Below, in pieces: positions 1 to 4,507 of a DNA stretch of 5,042 bases. The position numbers and the translations under genes are program-made. The stretch spans positions 15,225 to 20,266 of the forward strand of contig QHPN01000231.1 of NCBI GenBank assembly GCA_003219115.1. Reading direction: 5' to 3'. The stretch is from Verrucomicrobiota bacterium (GTDB taxonomy: Bacteria; Verrucomicrobiota; Verrucomicrobiia; Chthoniobacterales; UBA10450). The stretch's first letter is position 1. Each line of letters opens with the position of its first letter. The notes below the pieces were generated by a model that saw only the letters and a list, made by a program, of their open reading frames with translations, did no database searches and was not told where the DNA came from.

Positions 1-464
1 TCGAGTTTTGCCGGCTTGGTCACGTTGCTGGCAGTATCGCCGCGGACGCCCTGGGCTGACTCGACCACTTTCAAACTGACCGAGGCCGGCAGTTGCACCT
101 GCACTGCTTTGCCTTCGGCGTAGAGAACTTGCACCGGCAAATTTTCCACCAGGAAATCCCTGAAATCACCAAGCAGATTTTCCTGCAGCGTCACGGTCTC
201 GTACGTCTCTGGATCCATGAAATGATAACCATTGTGGTCCTTGTAGCTGAATTCGAGCGTGGAGCGGTTGATATCGACCAGCTCGACCTTGTCGGTGGAA
301 CCGAAACGGACATCAGCGCTTTTGCCGGTATTGATGTAGCGAATAATGGCCTGGACGAAGGCGCGCAGATTCCCCGGGGTGCGATGATGCACTTCCAGAA
401 CAATGGCGGTGTTGCCATTGTATTTAATTGCCATCCCTTTTCGGAGATCGTTTGCCGCAGCCAT
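1..464 (-). CDS. efp: Elongation factor P, C-terminus cut off by the window edge
   Basis: EF-P binds the ribosome between the P and E sites and promotes peptide bond formation at proline stretches. The minus-strand reading from ATG 464 gives 154 residues, running open into the left edge; the family is about 185-190 aa, so roughly the last 30 are missing. It starts MAAANDLRKGMAIKYNG (KOW-like domain I), continues with the tip loop HHRTPGNLRAF (residues 26-36) and the middle OB domain (YHFMDPETYETVTLQ, about 88-102), and reaches the typical C-terminal signature VRGDTASNVTKPAKL. The loop aligns without gaps to the E. coli PGKGQAF loop, but the modified Lys34 position is Asn32 here. No Shine-Dalgarno precedes the ATG; the start is chosen because it matches the family N-terminus. 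The gene runs in the same direction as the isomerase gene but is separated from it by 166 bp and probably has its own promoter. Identification is secure from the sequence; Asn at the tip suggests an unmodified or differently modified EF-P (inference). Confidence 0.96.
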   Translation of the reverse strand, partial: MAAANDLRKGMAIKYNGNTAIVLEVHHRTPGNLRAFVQAIIRYINTGKSADVRFGSTDKVELVDINRSTLEFSYKDHNGYHFMDPETYETVTLQENLLGDFRDFLVENLPVQVLYAEGKAVQVQLPASVSLKVVESAQGVRGDTASNVTKPAKL

Positions 465-501
465 CTAAAATAGTGATGAGTGAGAAGTGAAAAGAAAGGA
501 G

Positions 502-542
502 GCGGATTGTGCCACGCGGAAGTGGCTTGCGCAACTATCCGC
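502..542. repeat. Nested inverted repeat upstream of efp
   Basis: An outer pair GCGGAT (502-507) / ATCCGC (537-542) encloses an inner perfect pair GCCAC (511-515) / GTGGC (522-526) around a 6-nt loop. The structure sits in the intergenic space immediately upstream of efp, over the candidate promoter. It could be an operator, an RNA hairpin or a degenerate REP-like element; the sequence alone does not decide. Confidence 0.5.
506..534 (-). promoter_or_regulatory. Possible sigma70-type promoter for efp
   Basis: On the minus strand, TTGCGC (534-529) and CACAAT (511-506) lie 17 bp apart. They match the -35 and -10 consensus at three and four of six positions. Transcription would start near 499, giving a leader of about 35 nt before the efp ATG. 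The spacer between the boxes is occupied by the short palindrome GCCAC-N6-GTGGC, which could be an operator. This is a weak match by eye only. Confidence 0.3.
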
Positions 543-555
543 GGTCTAAAGCATT

Positions 556-618
556 CCTGCTCATGCTCATGATCGAATAGGCACGTCAAATATGATTAGG
601 AGCATGAGCATGAGTAGG
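556..618. repeat. Inverted repeat with CTCATGCTCATG arms, 3' of the isomerase gene
   Basis: The left arm at 556-571 (CCTGCTCATGCTCATG) pairs with the right arm at 603-618 (CATGAGCATGAGTAGG) at 15 of 16 positions, around a 31-nt loop. Each arm is itself an internal repeat of a CTCATG unit. It starts 13 bp beyond the isomerase stop codon, so it would lie in the 3' end of that transcript as a long hairpin. No T-run follows on the minus strand, so it is not a classic intrinsic terminator. It may stabilise the mRNA end or be a dispersed repeat. Confidence 0.6.
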
Positions 619-630
619 ATAAAGGGCTGA

Positions 631-1602
631 CTACAACAACTTCAGCCGCGTCAAATCCTGTGAATCTACAATTCCGACGGGAGCGTTGTTGTCGTCAACG
701 ACCACGAGATCGTCAATGCGATGGCTCTCCAGCAGATTGAGCACTTCGACCGCGAGTTTGTCTTTGTGTACACTCACCGGATTCAACGTCATCAGATCCG
801 CCACCAGGCGTTCGCCCACTTTTGGATCCTTTTGAAAATAACGGGCGAAATCGCCATGGGTAAAAATGCCGAGCAATTTCCCATCGGTATCCGCGATGAC
901 GGCGGCACCGGCGCGCACTGCGGTCATGGTTCTCAAGACATCGCCTATCCTGGTATCGGATGCTACCAGCGCCAGCGCCTCGCGCGGCCGCATGATCTGA
1001 TGCACGCGCATGAGCAAACTGCGCCCGATCATTCCGGCCGGATGAAATTTGGCAAAATCTTCCTTTTGAAATCCGCGCGCCTCGAGCAACACCATCGCGA
1101 GCGCATCCCCCAGCGCCAGCATCACCGTCGTGCTCGAGGTTGGTGCAAGATTCAGCGGACACGCCTCCTGTTCGATGTTCACGTCGAGAAACACGTGTGC
1201 GTTTTTCGCCAGAGTGGAATCGGCATCCCCGCAAATCGCGATGATCTTCACCTGGAATCGCGCGATCGCCGGCAAAATCCGGAGCAATTCCTCGGTTTCA
1301 CCACTCGCGCTTAGCGCTAAAATAGCGTCGCCGTCCGCCACCATCCCGAGGTCGCCGTGCAAGGCGTTGAGCGAATCGAGCACGACCGCAGGTGAGCCGG
1401 TGCTGGTAAGGGTAGCGGCAATTTTGCTGCCGATGTGTCCCGATTTTCCCACACCGAGCACGACAATTTTCCCGCGCGCGTCGACCGTCGCTTTCAGCAG
1501 ATCGATGGCGTCGGCAAAACTCTTACCCAGACGCTGGCGTAAACGCTGTAACTCAAAAATTTCCATTTCGAGCACACGTGCAGCCTTTTCAAGGTAGTCC
1601 AT
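631..1602 (-). CDS. kdsD: Arabinose-5-phosphate isomerase, KdsD/KpsF family
   Basis: This cytoplasmic enzyme interconverts D-ribulose 5-phosphate and D-arabinose 5-phosphate, the first committed step towards Kdo for lipopolysaccharide. From ATG 1602 the protein is 323 aa, close to the E. coli enzyme's 328. An N-terminal SIS domain carries GKSGHIG (residues 52-58), HGDLGMV (82-88), SASGETEE and QEACPLNLAPTSSTT. Two CBS domains follow (about 202-256 and 268-323), ending at TAG 631. All four residues known to matter in E. coli KdsD (Lys59, Glu111, Glu152, His193) align: Lys53, Glu105, Glu146 and His187. An in-frame TTG at 1638 would add 12 residues (MPGFVPRLNYTP); I prefer 1602 because MDYLEKAARVLEME matches where the family begins. 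No Shine-Dalgarno is seen at either start. No other Kdo genes are nearby in the window. Family assignment is certain; the KdsD role rather than a capsule-linked KpsF or GutQ paralogue is likely but not proven. Confidence 0.95.
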   Translation of the reverse strand: MDYLEKAARVLEMEIFELQRLRQRLGKSFADAIDLLKATVDARGKIVVLGVGKSGHIGSKIAATLTSTGSPAVVLDSLNALHGDLGMVADGDAILALSASGETEELLRILPAIARFQVKIIAICGDADSTLAKNAHVFLDVNIEQEACPLNLAPTSSTTVMLALGDALAMVLLEARGFQKEDFAKFHPAGMIGRSLLMRVHQIMRPREALALVASDTRIGDVLRTMTAVRAGAAVIADTDGKLLGIFTHGDFARYFQKDPKVGERLVADLMTLNPVSVHKDKLAVEVLNLLESHRIDDLVVVDDNNAPVGIVDSQDLTRLKLL

Positions 1603-1613
1603 CGGAGTATAAT
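1586..1613 (+). promoter_or_regulatory. Probable sigma70-type promoter for the secreted protein and glycosyltransferase pair
   Basis: A perfect TATAAT lies at 1608-1613, with TTTTCA (four of six matches to TTGACA) at 1586-1591 and a 16-bp spacer. Transcription would begin near 1620, giving a leader of about 44 nt before the ATG at 1664. The -35 half lies inside the first codons of the divergently read isomerase gene. On the opposite strand TATACT (1611-1606) overlaps the same bases and could serve that gene. Confidence 0.5.
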
Positions 1614-1652
1614 TGAGCCGGGGCACGAAACCGGGCAAGACAGTTCCGTTAG

Positions 1653-1658
1653 AGGAGG
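1653..1658 (+). promoter_or_regulatory. Strong Shine-Dalgarno deciding the start at 1664
   Basis: AGGAGG ends five bases before ATG 1664 and is the only consensus-strength ribosome binding site I see in the window. It fixes the start of the small secreted protein at 1664 rather than at the in-frame upstream ATG at 1613, which would add 17 non-signal-like residues. Confidence 0.85.
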
Positions 1659-1663
1659 GAAAT

Positions 1664-1990
1664 ATGAAAAAGTTGTTCGCAATTGTGGTGACGACGTTGA
1701 TTTCCAGCGCCGCCTTCGCTCAGACCTACAATGCGCCGGTTATTACGCGCAAAGTGCCGGGCCCACCGAAACCGGCTCCGCCCCTACCTGCAATCGCGCC
1801 CGGCGGAGTCGTTCCGCGTGCCGTTCGTGGCGGCAACCCGCTGCAAATGTTGAACCCGGCTGCACCCGCGCGTTACGGGACGGCGCAGCAAAGTGTGACG
1901 GTCAAGCCGGAAAGCCCGGGGAAAAGGAATGGCAAGCCGGAAGATCCGGGAAAATGGAACGGCATTAAGCTGTTCGAATTTTATTTTTGA
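1664..1990 (+). CDS. Small secreted proline/glycine-rich protein of unknown function
   Basis: A 108-aa protein that I do not recognise. The N-terminus MKKLFAIVVTTLISSAAFAQ is a clear Sec signal peptide: two lysines, a hydrophobic core at 4-15, and an AFA-Q cleavage site predicted after residue 19. The mature part is about 89 aa, rich in proline and glycine (PGPPKPAPPLPAIAPGG), with no predicted membrane segment and no cysteine visible. Near the C-terminus a 10-residue unit is duplicated in tandem (KPESPGKRNG, then KPEDPGKWNG; residues 81-100), ending in an aromatic tail KLFEFYF. It is preceded by a strong ribosome binding site and a good -10 box. Its TGA (1988-1990) overlaps the TTG start of the following glycosyltransferase, so the two are probably cotranscribed and translationally coupled. 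It is therefore likely exported to the periplasm or beyond; any link to the polysaccharide made by its neighbour is inference from context only. Confidence 0.8.
   Translation: MKKLFAIVVTTLISSAAFAQTYNAPVITRKVPGPPKPAPPLPAIAPGGVVPRAVRGGNPLQMLNPAAPARYGTAQQSVTVKPESPGKRNGKPEDPGKWNGIKLFEFYF
1904..1963 (+). repeat. 30-bp tandem duplication within the secreted protein gene
   Basis: Copies at 1904-1933 and 1934-1963 are adjacent, in frame and identical at 24 of 30 positions. Both begin AAGCCGGAA and encode KPE(S/D)PGK(R/W)NG. Two of the six differences are synonymous third-position changes, so the duplication is not recent. Confidence 0.85.
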
Positions 1991-3147
1991 ACCGGACTTC
2001 GGACGCCCCGGTAGTCGCGTCGTATTGCGCGACATTTCTGAAGCCGGAGATGCTGCACATCTACCGGCAGATCACGTCGCTCAGGCGGGTCCGGCCGGTG
2101 GTACTTGCGCAGAAACGGGAAAACGAAGAGCGTTTTCCGTTTCAAGATATTCGGGTGGTAAAAAAGCCGGCGTGGCATTTTCTTCGGCGCATCTGGTTCA
2201 AACAAATTATTGATCGGCCATGGCAAATTATTGCTGACGAAGTTTGCGACATTGAACGCGCGCTCACGGAAAGCAACGCGCAGTTATTGCATATCTATTT
2301 TGGCCATGTCGCGGTGCTGCTGCGGCCGTTGATTCGCCATTGGCCAAAGCGGACAATAGTTTCGTTTCACGGAGCCGATGTTTTGGTCGACATGCAAAAG
2401 CCGGCTTATCGGCGCGCGACCGAGGAAATGTTGTCCCTGGTGCGGCGTGTGCTGGTTCGCTCGGAATCTTTGCGGCAGCCGGTAATCGATCTCGGTTGCG
2501 CGCCCGAGAAAATCGAAATTCAACGCACCGGAATTCCGCTCGCGGATTTTCCATTACGCGAGCGTCACGCGCCGGAAAATGGCCAGTGGCGATTGTTACA
2601 AGCGGGCCGGCTGATCGAAAAGAAAGGGTTGGAAACGGCTCTGCGCGCGTTTGGGAAATTCCAGCGGGAATTTCCGGCGTCGAGACTCACGATTGCGGGT
2701 GAAGGTCCGCAACGCGAGAGGTTGCAATCGCTCGCACGCGACTTGGAGATTGCCTCTGCCGTCGACTTTCCAGGCTTCGTTTCGCAGGAAGAGCTGCGCC
2801 AGCTCCTTTATTCCTCCCACCTTTTTCTGCATCCGAGCGAGACGGGCCGTGATGGAAATCAGGAAGGCGTTCCCAATTCCATGCTGGAGGCGATGGCCAC
2901 TGGCTTGCCGGTTTTTGCCACGAGACATGGTGGCATTCCGGAAGCAGTCGGACACAATATCAGCGGTATTTTGGTCGAAGAACGCGACTACGAATCGCTC
3001 GGCGATGCCCTGATCGATTGTGCGAAGGATTCTGCTCGCCTTTTGGCGATGGGCCGTGTGGCATTCGAAAGCGTCACGAGAAATTTCAATCAAACGGAAC
3101 AAACGCGACGTTTAGAGGAGATCTACTTACAGGAGATCGCACGCTAG
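1987..3147 (+). CDS. GT4-family glycosyltransferase (GT-B fold)
   Basis: A 386-aa protein with the hallmarks of a retaining GT4 sugar transferase, which moves a sugar from a nucleotide donor to an acceptor at the cytoplasmic membrane face. The acceptor-side half contains YCATFLKPEMLHIYRQIT (residues 13-30), LHIYFGH (101-107) and SFHGADV (126-132). The donor-binding half contains GRLIEKKGLETALRAF (207-222), IAGEGPQRERL (236-246), FPGFVSQEEL (261-270) and the EX7E motif EGVPNSMLE (Glu293 and Glu301), followed by HGGIPEAV. The start is TTG 1987, overlapping the previous stop as TTGA. The next ATG, at 2050, would remove the conserved first strand, so it is rejected. There is no Shine-Dalgarno at 1987, consistent with translational coupling. 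The overall pattern resembles glycosyltransferases of exopolysaccharide or cell-surface glycan clusters; donor and acceptor cannot be told from sequence. The stop is 74 bp from the convergent gene's stop. Confidence 0.93.
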   Translation: MNRTSDAPVVASYCATFLKPEMLHIYRQITSLRRVRPVVLAQKRENEERFPFQDIRVVKKPAWHFLRRIWFKQIIDRPWQIIADEVCDIERALTESNAQLLHIYFGHVAVLLRPLIRHWPKRTIVSFHGADVLVDMQKPAYRRATEEMLSLVRRVLVRSESLRQPVIDLGCAPEKIEIQRTGIPLADFPLRERHAPENGQWRLLQAGRLIEKKGLETALRAFGKFQREFPASRLTIAGEGPQRERLQSLARDLEIASAVDFPGFVSQEELRQLLYSSHLFLHPSETGRDGNQEGVPNSMLEAMATGLPVFATRHGGIPEAVGHNISGILVEERDYESLGDALIDCAKDSARLLAMGRVAFESVTRNFNQTEQTRRLEEIYLQEIAR

Positions 3148-3149
3148 TT

Positions 3150-3216
3150 CACCCCGAGCGAAGCCGAGCGATCCGGTTGCGAAAGCTCAAAGTTACTCGA
3201 CTCGCGTTCGGGATGG
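3150..3216. repeat. Imperfect palindrome between convergent genes
   Basis: The left arm from 3150 (CACCCCGAGCGAAGCCGAG) and the right arm at 3198-3215, whose complement reads CATCCCGAACGCGAGTCGAG, match at about 15 of 19 positions with one gap. It fills most of the 74-bp space between the two facing stop codons (3147 and 3222). It could act as a bidirectional terminator stem, though no T-run follows on either strand. The CCGAGCGAAGCCGAG core resembles REP-like sequences that I remember from intergenic DNA in several phyla. Confidence 0.45.
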
Positions 3217-3221
3217 CCGCG

Positions 3222-4244
3222 TTACGGAGCGCAAAGGGAAAAGAATCGGGCAAGCGCCTCGCGACCTGTGGCAAAGGAAAGTTTCTCCCTGGCAATGTTG
3301 GTTGCACGCGCGGCCACAGCGCTGCGCTCTTGCTCGTTCGTTAGTAAACGGTGCGCGATGTCGACTAACTCCGACTCGCTGCGTTGTTCGCCGCACGTTT
3401 CCGGGAAGGCGATCCGCTCAATTGCTCCGTCGCCACCGACGCAAACGGAGCGACAAAGCAGCGCATCGCCCGCGACCTGTCCCGGAACGCGGCTGCGATC
3501 GAGTTGGAACACAATTTTGTGACGCGCCACTTCCCCCAAATAGGCGCGGTAGCCCATCCGCTTTTCGTGGACCCGAACTTTCCGAAATCCGATCGCAGCG
3601 ATGAGTTTTGCACCTCGCCGACGGTCGGAGTTGAAAACCGTCACCGGTTCCCGGGTCGCGTCGCTCAATTTTTTTGCGGCAAGAAGCGCGGCGAAATGAT
3701 TCCGGGTGGGAACTGTAAGCTCGCGCGTGCCGATAAAAATTCCGGAACGATGCTCCATCGCCCAATTCCAGTTCTCGTTGTCAATCGGATAAGGCGTCGG
3801 AATGAATTCGATTCGATCATTTCGGAAGGAATGAAACAATTCGGCCACTTCCGGCGTGCTCGCGATGCAACCGTCGGCTTCGCGTACGATTTTCACGAAG
3901 CGACCGAATCGCGTCGGATCGTTCAATTGCTGTGCGATCTGGTGTGTCCCGGTTTCTTTTAACGCGGCGACAATCTTTCGTTTCGATTTTTTCATTTCTG
4001 CGAGGGCCCGCTCGCTCGCGCGAAAATCACCGCGTAAGAGCAGTAACAGCGGCCAGTTGCTCGCGATTGCGCGCTTGGTATCGCGAAAAACTGCTCCGTG
4101 GGTACACGCCGCATATGCATGAAAATTTACCGGCGGATGTTCGTTCGTCTGCGGCGCGCGATTTTCGGTAAAATGCTGCTCGTGATCGCGCCCGCCCGGG
4201 TTCAACACCGCAAGCCGAAAATTTTCTGCGTCCGCTGACGTCAT
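3222..4244 (-). CDS. Putative GT-B-like glycosyltransferase, divergent
   Basis: From ATG 4244 the protein is 340 aa and soluble-looking. I do not recognise a named family, but the architecture suggests a GT-B glycosyltransferase. An N-terminal half (LAVLNPGGRDHEQHF near 11-25; HPPVNFHAYAACTHG at 36-50) is followed by the linker typical of GT4-like enzymes: ADGCIASTPEVAELF (123-137), then RIEFIPTPYPID (144-155). A second Rossmann-like half begins at GIFIGTRELTVPTRNH (168-183) and contains VFQLDRSRVPGQVAGDALLC (245-264) and GGDGAIERIAFPE (270-282), resembling the donor-site end of such enzymes. The canonical EX7E motif is absent. The frame stays open upstream to an ATG at 4439, but that extension (65 residues) translates the nested palindrome and looks like junk, so I start at 4244. 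No Shine-Dalgarno is visible. It converges on the other glycosyltransferase. Confidence is high that it is a gene and moderate for the function. Confidence 0.75.
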   Translation of the reverse strand: MTSADAENFRLAVLNPGGRDHEQHFTENRAPQTNEHPPVNFHAYAACTHGAVFRDTKRAIASNWPLLLLLRGDFRASERALAEMKKSKRKIVAALKETGTHQIAQQLNDPTRFGRFVKIVREADGCIASTPEVAELFHSFRNDRIEFIPTPYPIDNENWNWAMEHRSGIFIGTRELTVPTRNHFAALLAAKKLSDATREPVTVFNSDRRRGAKLIAAIGFRKVRVHEKRMGYRAYLGEVARHKIVFQLDRSRVPGQVAGDALLCRSVCVGGDGAIERIAFPETCGEQRSESELVDIAHRLLTNEQERSAVAARATNIAREKLSFATGREALARFFSLCAP

Positions 4245-4273
4245 TCTAGCGTGGTGCGAAAGCGGGATCCAAT

Positions 4274-4397
4274 CTGGGGAGCGCACGCGCCTCGCGTGCT
4301 GTCGTTGGCGCCTCGCCAACGACTCTTTTGGGCCAAACAAGAGAGGCACTTCGGCGAGGCGCCAAAGTGGACACGCGAGGGCGCGTGGGCTCCCCAG
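4274..4397. repeat. 124-bp nested palindromic element
   Basis: Outer arms at 4274-4298 and 4372-4397 begin CTGGGGAGC on opposite strands and pair throughout, with one mismatch and one extra base. Inside are two compact stem-loops: 4301-4310 / 4314-4323, a perfect 10-bp stem (GTCGTTGGCG) with a 3-nt loop, and 4347-4356 / 4360-4369 (CACTTCGGCG), a 10-bp stem with one mismatch and a 3-nt loop. Between them, CTCTT (4323-4327) and AAGAG (4339-4343) can form a third weak stem around TTTGGGCCAAA. The whole would fold as a cloverleaf or cruciform. It has no coding content and no transposase. Most likely it is a dispersed REP/MITE-like intergenic element; I have a vague memory of similar sequences in verrucomicrobial genomes but cannot check it. 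Confidence 0.8.
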
Positions 4398-4481
4398 AAA
4401 AAAGAAACCGCAGCGCCGCAAGGCACGCGAAATACACACTGAACGAAGCGAACCGAAGTTGCGGACGGGAATGGCGCCAAT

Positions 4482-4506
4482 CGTAAGAAAATCATGGCGA
4501 TGCCAT
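4482..4506 (-). terminator. Weak terminator-like hairpin after the right-hand gene
   Basis: On the minus strand, one base after the TAG at 4508, ATGGC (4506-4502) and GCCAT (4498-4494) form a 5-bp stem with a 3-nt loop. The T-rich tract GATTTTCTT follows directly. The stem is short for an intrinsic terminator, so the call rests mainly on position. Confidence 0.3.
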
Positions 4507-4507
4507 T

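Larger units (their letters stand above)
4245..4507. other. Non-coding intergenic region between two minus-strand genes
   Basis: This 263-bp stretch separates the right-hand partial gene from the putative glycosyltransferase downstream of it. Roughly half is the nested palindrome. The open frames that cross it read GC-rich arginine- and alanine-rich sequence generated by the palindrome itself. I find no convincing promoter for the downstream gene in 4245-4273. The 4398-4493 part shows an A-rich start (AAAAAAG) and nothing else I can name. Confidence 0.6.

Noticed and set aside
93..473. Plus-strand 126-aa open frame
   Set aside because: It lies antisense to efp, whose family match is unambiguous.
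191..589. Minus-strand 132-aa open frame
   Set aside because: It overlaps efp in another frame, crosses the intergenic repeats, and has no recognisable protein features.
713..1597. Several open frames on both strands (plus 721-1314, plus 1130-1597, minus 713-1234)
   Set aside because: All are shadows of the isomerase gene; their compositions are Arg/His/Ser-rich and match nothing.
1636..1638. TTG 1638 as the isomerase start
   Set aside because: It would add 12 residues not typical of the family; ATG 1602 gives a standard-length N-terminus. It is not excluded.
2050..2052. ATG 2050 as the GT4 start
   Set aside because: It would delete the conserved first strand (ASYCATFLKP) of the N-terminal domain.
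4274..4397. tRNA-like gene suggested by the cloverleaf shape
   Set aside because: There is no TTCGA T-arm, no D-arm consensus and no anticodon-loop features; the outer stem is 25 bp rather than 7.
4274..4397. Rho-independent terminator
   Set aside because: The A-run lies on its right side, so the T-run precedes rather than follows the stem for the flanking minus-strand genes.
4246..4442. Open frames on both strands across the nested palindrome
   Set aside because: The frames exist because of the GC-rich repeat; their translations mirror the inverted arms and look non-protein.
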